Part shown: one piece after another, positions 5,388 through 12,094 of the stretch
Numbering within the stretch: the first letter of the stretch is position 1
Layout of the letters: each line of letters begins with the position of its first letter
Origin: Pseudomonadota bacterium
GTDB taxonomy: Bacteria > SZUA-182 > DTGQ01
DNA length: 12,094 bases
NCBI GenBank assembly: GCA_030605265.1
Contig: JAUWIR010000064.1
Coordinates: 1 to 12,094, forward strand
Direction: 5' to 3'
Notes under the pieces: model-generated
Told to the model about the DNA's origin: nothing
Databases searched by the model: none
What the model saw: only the letters and a program-made list of their open reading frames with translations
Program-made: the position numbers and the translations under genes

Positions 5388-7987
5388 ATCCGACTCTCCC
5401 AATCGGGGTTGGCGGCAAACAGCTTGACCCCTTCCAATTCACCCTTGAGAGTGGCCAGGACCGAGGATGCCTCGCTTAATTGATTTTTTTGGCCCATATC
5501 TTCAAGTGTGTGGGCAAGCTCAAAAACTTTTTTAGCGCCGATTATGCCGGCTGCGCCTTTTAGACTATGCGCTGTTTTATTCACCATCTCTGCATTGCCG
5601 CCGACCAGGGCTGTTTGTATTTGCTCAATCTGCCCTGGAAAGGTGTCCATGAATCTATTAACCACTCTTTTTAAAAGCCCTATATTCCCGCCGACTGAGG
5701 ACAAGGCCATAGACAAATCAAGCGACGGGACCGGATTTTCAATCTCAGCAGAGAAAGATCCTGATTTAGAATCCCCGGAAGAAGGGTTGTTTTCTGAAAA
5801 AGAAGGTCTTGCTTCTTTTTTGGCGGAATCGCCTCTGAGACAGTGACCGAGGTGATCTATAGACTCAAAGAGTTTTTCCGGTCTAACCGGCTTGGAAAGA
5901 TAAAGGTCCATGCCGGATTTAAGGCATTCTTGCTTATAAGCATTGGTGGCATGGGCGGTTAAGCCGATAATGGGGATATGGAGGCCGTAAGATTTTTCCT
6001 TTTGGCGGATAATTTTGGTGGCCTCCAGCCCGCTCATACCCGGCATCTCCACGTCCATGAGCACCAGATCAAAGGAATAAGGGACCATTTGCAGCATCTC
6101 GACCGCTTTCTCGCCGGTGTCGGCAACTGTGACAGGGAAACCGCGCATTTTCAATATCTCGGACATTACTTCCTGATTGACTGGATTATCTTCGACCAAA
6201 AGAACACGCAAGGTGCGATAAGAATCTTTAATGGTATGGCGGGTAATAAGCTGGTAATCGGTTTCCTTGGTACTTGCCTGACGCAGGGTCATTTTAATAA
6301 CTTGAAGCAACTCAAATTTCCGGAACGGCCGCACCAAATAGCCGGCTATCCCTATCCGCCGATATTGGACGGCGTCACCACGATCTCCTGCCGAGCTTAA
6401 TATAATAATTGGTATATTGGCCAGGTTGGCTATAGCCTTGAGCCGGCCGGCTGTTTCCAAACCCTCTTTTCCGGGCACAAGAAAATCAAGGAGTACCACT
6501 CCGTAGGGACGACCGTTTTTACTCGCCTCCATTAATATTTTTAGCCCCTCGTTTATCCGGTCAGTTTCCATAACCATCATTTCATGGCCTGTCAGCATGT
6601 CGGCGACCATTTTTTTGTTGATCGGGGTATCACCTATTATTAATACCTTTACATTTTTTACCTTATCCTCAACTCCCGTCCCTGCCTTTATCTTCTGATC
6701 AGGTATAAGGAAGGGTAGAGTGAAGTAAAAATCGCTTCCGGGCCCGCCCGGCTCGGAGGCGACTAAAACAGAAGGGCTTTCCACTCGCATATCCCCTCCC
6801 ATGAGCGCAACCAATTGCCGGCAGATGGCCAAACCCAAGCCGGTCCCGCCGTATTTTCTGGTGGTTGAGCCGTCTGCCTGGGTAAAGGCATCGAAGATGG
6901 CTTGTTTCTTTTCAGGAGGTATTCCTATGCCCGTATCTGACAGGCAAAAATGCAACAGGCATTTATCAGGAGTTGATTCTTCTTTTATTACCTTCAGGAC
7001 GACCTTTCCCTTTCCTGTAAATTTAATGGCATTGCCAATGAGGTTGACCAGTATTTGTCTTAGGCGGGTAGTATCGCCGGTCAAAATATCCGGGATGTCC
7101 GGCTCTATCTCCCACAATAGGGTAAGACCCTTTTTCATGGCTTGTACGAAAAAGGATAAGCCGATTGATTCGGTGAGTATGCGCAGATTAAAATCAATAG
7201 GATCAATCTCCAGTTGCCCGGCTTCGATTTTGGAAAAATCCAGAATATCATTGATAAGGCTTATCAAAGTATCCCCGGAATATTTGATAATATTTATGTA
7301 TTTGTACAATTTGACATCCACATCCACATCCAGATTCAGGAGAATCTCAGTCGTTCCGATAATGCCGTTTAAGGGCGTGCGAATCTCATGAGACATGTGG
7401 GCCAAAAAGCTGCTTTTGGCTCGGCTGGCTGTTTCAGCTTTCTCTTTGGCCTTGAATAATTCTTTCTCCATTTTTTTGCTTTCAGCAATCCTGACTTCAA
7501 GTTCATCATTTTTGTTTTCAAGTTCCTTATACAGGGCTTTGATTCCCTCGTTGGCCTTACCCAGACCCCATGATTGGATTTCCAATTCCTCTTTAGTTTT
7601 TTTTAGGTTTTCCTCAATCGACTTGTGGGAAGTTATATCAAATCCTTTGTAGCCGGTAAGCACGCCCTTGTGGTTTAAAATCGGCACAGCGCTCATTTCA
7701 AGATAGACAAGATGCCCATCCTTATGGCTATTCAGCTTAACAAAGCCCTTAAAAACGTCTTGCCTTTTCATGATTTCAAAAGCGGCTTTCTTGAGCCTCT
7801 CCCTTTTTTCAGGAGCAAATAAATCATAAAAATACCTTTTTCCCACCAACTCCTTGGGGTGATATCCAAGCATCCTCTCCACCACCGACCCTGCTTGAGT
7901 ATAAAGACCATCCGCATTGATCTCCCAACTCCAGATACCGGCATTTTCCGCCAAAAGGCTCAATTGATCTTTGTTTTTTCGCCACAT
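5384..7987 (-). CDS. PAS hybrid histidine kinase with two REC domains and HPt (BarA-like architecture)
   Basis: The 867-residue protein runs PAS (about 8-120, ending TGYKGFDITSHK), coiled coil (125-190), HisKA with H200 in MSHEIRTPLNG, and HATPase (N-box N319, G1 DTGIGIP at 351-357, G2 GGTGLGL at 380-386). Then come REC1 (446-565), REC2 (594-712; D600 pocket, D645 acceptor in VLMDVEMPG, T677, K699), a Ser-rich linker (720-750) and HPt (756-860; H807 in TAHSLKGAAG). REC1 looks degenerate: the acidic pair is Gly-Asp (IIGDTP) and the conserved Lys is Arg (VRPF), though D501 remains. No transmembrane helix is seen, so it is probably a soluble PAS sensor. Phosphate should pass H200 to D645 to H807 and on to separate receivers, for which four candidates lie nearby. 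It starts 16 bases after the preceding REC gene. Confidence 0.95.
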   Translation of the reverse strand: MWRKNKDQLSLLAENAGIWSWEINADGLYTQAGSVVERMLGYHPKELVGKRYFYDLFAPEKRERLKKAAFEIMKRQDVFKGFVKLNSHKDGHLVYLEMSAVPILNHKGVLTGYKGFDITSHKSIEENLKKTKEELEIQSWGLGKANEGIKALYKELENKNDELEVRIAESKKMEKELFKAKEKAETASRAKSSFLAHMSHEIRTPLNGIIGTTEILLNLDVDVDVKLYKYINIIKYSGDTLISLINDILDFSKIEAGQLEIDPIDFNLRILTESIGLSFFVQAMKKGLTLLWEIEPDIPDILTGDTTRLRQILVNLIGNAIKFTGKGKVVLKVIKEESTPDKCLLHFCLSDTGIGIPPEKKQAIFDAFTQADGSTTRKYGGTGLGLAICRQLVALMGGDMRVESPSVLVASEPGGPGSDFYFTLPFLIPDQKIKAGTGVEDKVKNVKVLIIGDTPINKKMVADMLTGHEMMVMETDRINEGLKILMEASKNGRPYGVVLLDFLVPGKEGLETAGRLKAIANLANIPIIILSSAGDRGDAVQYRRIGIAGYLVRPFRKFELLQVIKMTLRQASTKETDYQLITRHTIKDSYRTLRVLLVEDNPVNQEVMSEILKMRGFPVTVADTGEKAVEMLQMVPYSFDLVLMDVEMPGMSGLEATKIIRQKEKSYGLHIPIIGLTAHATNAYKQECLKSGMDLYLSKPVRPEKLFESIDHLGHCLRGDSAKKEARPSFSENNPSSGDSKSGSFSAEIENPVPSLDLSMALSSVGGNIGLLKRVVNRFMDTFPGQIEQIQTALVGGNAEMVNKTAHSLKGAAGIIGAKKVFELAHTLEDMGQKNQLSEASSVLATLKGELEGVKLFAANPDWESRI

Positions 7988-8003
7988 GTCCCTTGCCTAC
8001 TTT

Positions 8004-8363
8004 CTATATATGCCGCTTCACAGCGTCCAGCAAGACGCCGTAGTCGGCCGTCTTGACGGTGAAGTCGTCTGTGCCTGATTTTCTGGCCCTTACCGCATCC
8101 AGGGCATCAATTTTACTGGTGACCATAATAACCGGTATATTCAATTTTTTGACGGTTTTTATGGTGCGGCAAACCTGGTGGCCGTCCATATCAGGCAGCA
8201 TGGTATCCAGGATAATTAAATCAGGAATTCCCTCGTCTGCCTGTTTTAGGCCGGATGTGCCGTCAATAGCGGTTATGACCTCATATCCTTCAAATTCCAG
8301 TCTGTCTTTTAAGGTGATTAAGATATTCGGTTCATCGTCAATAATAAGTATTTTTTTGAGCAT
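8004..8363 (-). CDS. Stand-alone REC response regulator (CheY-like)
   Basis: The 119-residue protein is a single receiver domain with no output. The acidic pocket is IIDDEPN (D9, D10), the acceptor is D53 in IILDTMLPD, and the switch residue is T82 (MVTSK). The conserved Lys is K104, but it is followed by Thr (VKTADYG) instead of the usual cis-Pro, so the last loop may be unusual. The start is clear: ATG 8361-8363 has a strong AGGAGG ribosome site five bases upstream. It lies between two histidine kinases and is a plausible direct phosphorylation target of the GAF-PAS kinase upstream. It is separated from that kinase by a small inverted-repeat element, which may weaken co-transcription. Confidence 0.94.
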   Translation of the reverse strand: MLKKILIIDDEPNILITLKDRLEFEGYEVITAIDGTSGLKQADEGIPDLIILDTMLPDMDGHQVCRTIKTVKKLNIPVIMVTSKIDALDAVRARKSGTDDFTVKTADYGVLLDAVKRHI

Positions 8364-8382
8364 ATTTTACCTCCTTTTTTTT

Positions 8383-8502
8383 ACCACAGAGAACGCAAAG
8401 GACACAGAGAATCTCAAAGCCTGAAACGTTTAATCCCGCCAATGACTTTTCCGGTCAATTCATTAATATGCATTTCTCAGTGGCCTCTGTGCTCTCTGTG
8501 GT
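8383..8502. repeat. CACAGAG-type inverted-repeat element with a relic reading frame
   Basis: Two 28-base arms (8383-8410 and the reverse complement of 8475-8502) match at 23 of 28 positions without gaps. Both begin ACCACAGAGA and belong to the ACCACAGAG/CACAGAGG-type repeats dispersed in many environmental genomes (recalled, not searched). The interior carries a 20-codon minus-strand frame (8414-8473) that reads like the start and end of a GxxExxxY protein joined together. The right arm lies inside the 3' end of the kinase gene and supplies its last residues. It may be a non-autonomous, internally deleted mobile element. Confidence 0.72.
8414..8473 (-). pseudogene. Internally deleted relic of a GxxExxxY-family gene
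   Basis: The frame from ATG 8471-8473 encodes MHINELTGKVIGGIKRFRL and then stops. From memory of the GxxExxxY family (PD-(D/E)XK nuclease-like, TIGR04256), proteins typically begin with NE-x-TGKVIGAAIEVH and end near a GIKRF or GIRRF motif. This peptide looks like the first dozen and last half-dozen residues fused, with the middle of about 110 residues lost. It is enclosed by CACAGAG inverted repeats, which I associate with these genes. The assignment rests on short matches. Confidence 0.55.
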
Positions 8503-10233
8503 TAGTGACGACTCAACACACGGCAAAGTAAAGATAAATTTGCTGCCCTTGTGCGATTCACTTTCTACCAAAATATTGCCCTTATGCGCCTCCACAATTC
8601 CCTTGCAGATGGCTAAACCCAACCCCGTGCCCTTGGTGCCGGCGCCGTCCTTACGATTTATTTGGACAAAACGATGAAAAAGTTTCGGTATATTCTCTTG
8701 GGCTATGCCAATGCCTGTATCGGCCACAGTAACTTCCGCCATCTTTTTCTCATCGCCGAGCGCCATAGTAATGCGGATATCGCCCCCCTTGGGCGTAAAT
8801 TTTATGGCATTATAAATAAGATTAATAAAGACCTGAGTAATTTTATCCCCGTCTGCGCAACAATATATAGGGGAGGGAGGATAATCAACAGAAACATTAA
8901 CGCTTTTTTCTTCTATCTTGGGCGTAAGAGTCCTGACTGCGCCTTCGGCCAGGGTACAGATATCAATCTTCTCATTATTAAGCTTTATTTTCCCCCTTTC
9001 GATCCGGGAATAATCCAAAAGGTCGCTGATGAGCCGATCAAGGCGTTTAATATCTTCATTAGCCATCTGTAGATAGGTTTTTACTTTATCGCTTATCTGC
9101 CCGGCTACTCCTAAAAGGATATTATTGATTACCCCGCCAATCCCAACCAAAGGCGTCCGCAGTTCGTGAGATACTGTGGACACAAACTCCGACTTCATTT
9201 TGTCAACCTCTTTGGCCTTGGTAATGTCGGTTAACATGGTAACAATACCGATTATTTCATCCCTTGCATCTTTCACCGGTGTTATATCGCAGCGTAAAAA
9301 CAGGTCCTTTGGAGGGACAAGAATTTCTTTAGTAACCAACTTAGCCTCATTCCAACAAACCGTTTGAGCCTTATCCAAACCAATGGTTTTTATTTTCTCC
9401 CCCAGCCTGTAGGGGGAGACTACCTCGTCCAGCCCAAAGCCCAGCATACGCCTGGCCTGGGGATTAAAAACCACTATTTTCCCCCGCACATCAACCATTA
9501 TTACACCCTCAATCATACTCTCAACCATAGACTCCATCTTTGATTTTTCGGCTGTAATAACTGCCTGCAATCTTTCCATAGCATCGGAGGCTTGATTGGC
9601 AATAGTGTACATAAGTTTGATATTATCTTCACTGAAGGCCTTTTCTTTACAACTTGAGACATTAATCATCCCTATAGTGTTGCCCTGCACGACGAAGGGA
9701 ACATTAAAAAAAGACCTGATCTGATCAAATTTCCTTATCTTTTCTGGTTTAGCCCCGGGCGCTGAGGGAATAAGAAAGTCGCTTATATGCTTTTGGTGAA
9801 TATTTTCACCTGTAAGCATAGAGGTAGAATCAATGAGTCTGTCTTTAACATCATCCACAAATCGAGCGCTTTCAGGGTAGACAGGCTTTAAGGTAATATT
9901 GGCGGTTTGGGCATCAAACAAAAGCGAAGCACACAGATCATAATCCACGATCTTAAATAATGAGTCCATAATAAGCTTTAGTAATTGCTGATAATCTAAG
10001 GTATAGGAAATGGCATTAGAGACCTCGTAAAGGACAGATAACTCAAATGTCCTCTCCTTCACCTTCACCTCAAGCCCCCTGGAGAATTCTTCAATCTCTT
10101 CTTTGGCCCTCTTTAGTTCAATATTGGTTTTCTCAAGCTCCTCCCTGCTCTCTTGCATATCCTCCAGTATATTCAAAAGCGCTTCCTGAGTTTGAGCTAA
10201 ATATTTGGCACGTTCCACAACTCTATTTTCCAA
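8455..10233 (-). CDS. GAF-PAS-HisKA-HATPase histidine kinase
   Basis: The 592-residue protein has an N-terminal coiled coil (about 5-65), a GAF domain (about 68-222; LSVLYEVSNAISYTLD start), a PAS domain (about 232-342, ending GIVTMLTDITKAKE), HisKA with H356 in VSHELRTPL, and HATPase (N-box N475, G1 DTGIGI at 505-510, G2 KGTGLGL at 534-540). No membrane helix is present, so it is probably a cytosolic sensor of a small ligand or redox cue through GAF and PAS. No REC is attached; the lone REC gene downstream is a likely partner. The first start in frame is TTG 10231-10233, with AAAGG seven bases upstream; the first ATG comes only at codon 26. The natural FTLP end is extended by about 20 residues (LTTESTEATEK) encoded by the inverted-repeat element. 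Confidence 0.94.
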   Translation of the reverse strand: MENRVVERAKYLAQTQEALLNILEDMQESREELEKTNIELKRAKEEIEEFSRGLEVKVKERTFELSVLYEVSNAISYTLDYQQLLKLIMDSLFKIVDYDLCASLLFDAQTANITLKPVYPESARFVDDVKDRLIDSTSMLTGENIHQKHISDFLIPSAPGAKPEKIRKFDQIRSFFNVPFVVQGNTIGMINVSSCKEKAFSEDNIKLMYTIANQASDAMERLQAVITAEKSKMESMVESMIEGVIMVDVRGKIVVFNPQARRMLGFGLDEVVSPYRLGEKIKTIGLDKAQTVCWNEAKLVTKEILVPPKDLFLRCDITPVKDARDEIIGIVTMLTDITKAKEVDKMKSEFVSTVSHELRTPLVGIGGVINNILLGVAGQISDKVKTYLQMANEDIKRLDRLISDLLDYSRIERGKIKLNNEKIDICTLAEGAVRTLTPKIEEKSVNVSVDYPPSPIYCCADGDKITQVFINLIYNAIKFTPKGGDIRITMALGDEKKMAEVTVADTGIGIAQENIPKLFHRFVQINRKDGAGTKGTGLGLAICKGIVEAHKGNILVESESHKGSKFIFTLPCVESSLTTESTEATEKCILMN

Positions 10234-10348
10234 GGTTCGACCTTTCTTTTATTATCTTTGAATTAAAGGCCAATACATCTGTTATTACACACAGCTTAGA
10301 TGGTTCAGTATTAAATTTATAAAACAATATCTTGCTAAAATATGAATT

Positions 10349-10378
10349 ACATGTTAACATGTTATCATATTATCATAT
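10349..10378 (+). promoter_or_regulatory. Likely autoregulatory operator of the toxin-antitoxin pair
   Basis: A perfect 14-bp palindrome, ACATGTTAACATGT (10349-10362), is followed directly by two tandem copies of TATCATAT (10363-10378). It sits 25-54 bases before the antitoxin start and overlaps the candidate promoter, as expected if the antitoxin or its complex represses its own transcription. Confidence 0.65.
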
Positions 10379-10381
10379 TAT
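10354..10381 (+). promoter_or_regulatory. Promoter of the toxin-antitoxin operon
   Basis: TTAACA (10354-10359, 5 of 6) and TATTAT (10376-10381, 5 of 6) are separated by 16 bp. This predicts a start near 10388, a short leader, and an AGGAG ribosome site (10390-10394) eight bases before the ATG. The -35 box lies within the palindrome. Confidence 0.55.
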
Positions 10382-10402
10382 ACAAAAATAGGAGATAAGG
10401 TT

Positions 10403-10672
10403 ATGTTAAGAAAATTGGGGCGAAATTATCAGATTGCACTGCCAAAAGAAGTGGTAAAAACTCTCCATCTCCATATTAACGATTATCTTGATATCAGGGT
10501 AAAAGATAATAAGATTATTATTGAGCCACAGCTCGTAATTCCCAAAGATCAGGCCTACTTCTATACTCCCGAGTGGCAAAAAGAGGAAGCCGATGCCCAT
10601 CAGGACATCAAAAAGGGTCGGGCCACCAAAACCAAGGACCTTAAAGAGCTATGTAAGGAACTCGACGGCTGA
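10403..10672 (+). CDS. AbrB/MazE-type antitoxin
   Basis: The 89-residue protein has an N-terminal SpoVT/AbrB swapped-hairpin DNA-binding domain (1-45; LGRNYQIALPKEVVKTLHL, then DYLDIRVKDNKIIIEP). A charged C-terminal tail (46-89, rich in Lys, Glu and Asp) would wrap around and neutralise the toxin. The ATG is supported by AGGAG eight bases upstream. Its stop overlaps the toxin start by one base (TGATG), the translational coupling typical of toxin-antitoxin operons. It probably represses its own promoter through the palindrome 41-54 bases upstream. It is transcribed opposite to the signalling genes on either side, which suggests an inserted module. Confidence 0.92.
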   Translation: MLRKLGRNYQIALPKEVVKTLHLHINDYLDIRVKDNKIIIEPQLVIPKDQAYFYTPEWQKEEADAHQDIKKGRATKTKDLKELCKELDG

Positions 10673-10929
10673 TGCATATAGAAGCCACCCGGACTTTCAT
10701 TAGGCTATACCGGAAATTGCCTGAAGATCTCAAAGAAAAGACCAAAAAGGCCCTTGAGCTTCTCCAGTCAAATCCTGCTCATCCTTCGCTGGGCCATAAA
10801 AAGATGGCCGGTCAAGAGGATATATTTGAAATTAGAATTTCAAAGAACTATCGTCTTACTTACCAAAAAATCAGTGATACCGCTTATCTGCGTAAGGTCG
10901 GTACCCACGATCTACTGCGTAATCCATAA
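10672..10929 (+). CDS. RelE/ParE-superfamily toxin
   Basis: The 85-residue basic protein has the family pattern: a helical N-terminus (FIRLYRKLPEDLKEKTKKAL), the PSLGHKKMAG segment (38-47), a central strand with the conserved Arg in IFEIRISKNYRLTY (51-64), and a C-terminal VGTHDLLRNP (76-85). This resembles the VGxHD(e)lYR end of the RelE/StbE branch, which includes ribosome-dependent mRNA interferases. The His-Asp motif near the C-terminus favours RNase over gyrase (ParE) activity, but the target is not proven by sequence. It starts inside the antitoxin stop (TGATG). The gene ends just before a heptamer repeat array that also forms the end of the convergent gene. Confidence 0.9.
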   Translation: MHIEATRTFIRLYRKLPEDLKEKTKKALELLQSNPAHPSLGHKKMAGQEDIFEIRISKNYRLTYQKISDTAYLRKVGTHDLLRNP

Positions 10930-10932
10930 ATT

Positions 10933-11037
10933 CGTGATTCGTATCTCGCCCCTCATCCCTCATCTATCTTTTCTCATCACTCATCACTCATATCTCGTCC
11001 CTCGTCCCTCGTCCCTAGTCCCTCAAGCCTAGCCTCC
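10933..11037. repeat. Degenerate heptamer array, 15 units
   Basis: Fifteen consecutive 7-base units can be laid end to end from 10933. Examples are catcact twice (10975-10988), cgtccct three times (10996-11016) and agtccct (11017-11023), with degenerate units such as cgtgatt, cgtatct, cgcccct and catccct before them. Most units follow C-R-T-x-x-C-T. The array fills the gap between the converging toxin and PAS genes and runs into the PAS gene's 3' end. Confidence 0.8.
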
Positions 11038-12094
11038 AGTTGGACAATCTTCTTCTTCAACTCCACCATTTTTAGTTCCCTTCCCACTGCAACCTTATGG
11101 AACTTCTCTAAATCGTATATTTTCTTCTCGAGTTCCTTTCTGATCTTTTTTATCTCAGAAATATCTTTGGCCACACAGACTGAGCCAACAACTTTTCCTT
11201 TATCATCAAAAATGGGTGAGATAGTAACCAAAAGGGGAATACCAATATTTGGATCATCTACCTCTTGGGTCTGAGATTTAGCATCTTTTATAGTTTTTTT
11301 TAAGAGACATTTCGGCCATGGTTTATCCGACTTATGAACCAGTTCATAACACTTTTTACCAATGATATCTTCCGAACTTATCTTAACGAATTCAGCAAAG
11401 GACTTATTTCCCTTGACAATAGTGAAATCATTGTCCTGAATAAATACTGGATCTGATATAGAATCGAATGTCTCCCGCCATTCTTCAGATGCCCGCTTTA
11501 TCTTTTCCTCCGTCTTCTTGCGATCTGTGATGTCGTATACCACACCATTCACTGAGACTGGTTTGCCTTCCCGGTCTTTCTCCCAACTGAAGTGGTCTAC
11601 CAGCCAACGCACCCCTTTATCCTTATTTATGATACGGTATTCGAGTGTGCCATTTTTCGCCTTTCTTTGTGCTTCCGCAACTTCCGCCATCAATCTTTTT
11701 TTGTCGTCGGGATGGATTATCCTCTCCCACAAATCGGGGTCCTTAAGCCACTGGTCAGCACTGTAACCGTATATTCCTTCAACGGCGCTGTTTACGTAGG
11801 TTGCCATCCATGTATTCGGGTCCGCACGGTAAACCAACTCAGTAAGGCTTTCCGTCAGATTTCTGAAGTTCTGCTCACTCTTGCGCAGGGCCTGCTCTGC
11901 CTTCCGGCGCAGGTTTAATTCTCTGTCTTTTTCTTGCAGTGCTTTTTCTAAGCTGAATACATATCCATCCAGTTTCCTTTGCATCTGTTGTTTTTCTAAG
12001 GCCTTCTCGATTTCAATGACTAATTCATCATATTCAATCGGTTTTTGAATGTAGCCAAAGGCGCCTCTCTTTAAGGCCTGTATGGCTGTCTCTA
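10977..12094 (-). CDS. REC-PAS-PAS protein, 5' end outside the window
   Basis: The frame is open to the right edge, so the gene continues beyond it; the ATG at 11982-11984 is internal. The 36 codons before that ATG encode the end of a receiver domain (ALKRGAFGYIQKPIEYDEL, with the conserved Lys-Pro) and an amphipathic helix. Counting from that ATG, there is a coiled coil (1-35), PAS1 (about 37-156, ending VNGVVYDITDRKK), PAS2 (about 166-278, ending SVCVAKDISEIKK) and a C-terminal helix (282-320; FHKVAVGRELKMVELKKKI). No HisKA, HATPase, GGDEF or DNA-binding domain follows, so any output is by protein contact. The last residues (about GTRDEGRDMSDE) and the stop are encoded by the heptamer array, so the original C-terminus may have been replaced. 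It points the same way as the kinase operon but is separated from it by the toxin-antitoxin pair. Confidence 0.9.
   Translation of the reverse strand, partial: ETAIQALKRGAFGYIQKPIEYDELVIEIEKALEKQQMQRKLDGYVFSLEKALQEKDRELNLRRKAEQALRKSEQNFRNLTESLTELVYRADPNTWMATYVNSAVEGIYGYSADQWLKDPDLWERIIHPDDKKRLMAEVAEAQRKAKNGTLEYRIINKDKGVRWLVDHFSWEKDREGKPVSVNGVVYDITDRKKTEEKIKRASEEWRETFDSISDPVFIQDNDFTIVKGNKSFAEFVKISSEDIIGKKCYELVHKSDKPWPKCLLKKTIKDAKSQTQEVDDPNIGIPLLVTISPIFDDKGKVVGSVCVAKDISEIKKIRKELEKKIYDLEKFHKVAVGRELKMVELKKKIVQLEARLEGLGTRDEGRDMSDE

Noticed and set aside
5508..7652. Several plus-strand open frames opposite the hybrid kinase (for example 5508-5846, 5978-6400, 6801-7391)
   Set aside because: They are antisense to a gene with full domain motifs, have no ribosome sites or recognisable family, and are shadows of its codon pattern. 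The same applies to plus-strand frames opposite the other kinases and the PAS protein.
8383..8502. Intrinsic terminator between kinase and REC gene
   Set aside because: The arms are 64 bases apart and lack a tight loop. The T-run next to the left arm is on the 3' side for the minus strand's A-run, so it does not give a U-tract after a compact hairpin.
10933..11037. CRISPR array
   Set aside because: The units are 7 bases and abut directly without spacers, so this is a simple heptamer repeat.
1..12094. tRNA, rRNA or riboswitch genes
   Set aside because: No cloverleaf with a TTCGA loop, rRNA core segments or known aptamer motifs were seen by eye on either strand.

Overview
The window looks like a chromosomal stretch from an environmental, signalling-rich Gram-negative bacterium. 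Candidates are a deltaproteobacterial-type, Nitrospirota-like or anammox-planctomycete-like lineage. This rests only on the AT-rich composition, the density of multi-sensor kinases and REC proteins, and two dispersed repeat types I associate with such genomes (CACAGAG-type repeats and degenerate heptamer arrays). No rRNA or other taxonomic marker is present, so the lineage is not settled.

Region 1 (about 1-1900) is a mobile-DNA corner, read on the minus strand. A compact D12-class adenine DNA methyltransferase is followed, in the same reading frame and without a gap, by an IS1634/IS4-superfamily transposase that runs off the left edge. The methyltransferase frame is cut by a TAA, after which it appears to continue with its expected C-terminus. 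The transposase is broken by a 137-bp MITE-like element (474-610) with perfect 20-bp terminal inverted repeats and a 5-bp target duplication. Removing the element and one target copy restores the transposase frame exactly.

Region 2 (about 1600-2700) has no confident gene. It holds a perfect hairpin palindrome, a possible promoter with a 32-codon ORF, a sharply GC-richer island (about 2120-2420) in AT-rich surroundings, and a 15-bp tandem duplication.

Region 3 (2706-10233) is the core: six collinear minus-strand signalling genes with tight spacing or ATGA overlaps. In transcription order they are a GAF-PAS histidine kinase, a lone REC protein, a PAS hybrid kinase with HisKA-HATPase-REC-REC-HPt, a REC-HD-GYP protein (predicted c-di-GMP phosphodiesterase), a REC-histidine kinase, and a second lone REC protein. 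Together they could form a branched phosphorelay controlling c-di-GMP turnover. No GGDEF, DNA-binding output or dedicated membrane sensor is visible. Between the first two genes lies a small inverted-repeat element whose interior encodes what looks like the joined first and last residues of a GxxExxxY-family protein, that is, an internally deleted relic.

Region 4 (10234-12094) has a plus-strand toxin-antitoxin pair (AbrB-type antitoxin, RelE/ParE-type toxin) with a palindromic operator over its promoter. A 105-bp degenerate heptamer array follows, then the 3' part of a minus-strand REC-PAS-PAS protein that continues past the right edge and has no kinase domain.
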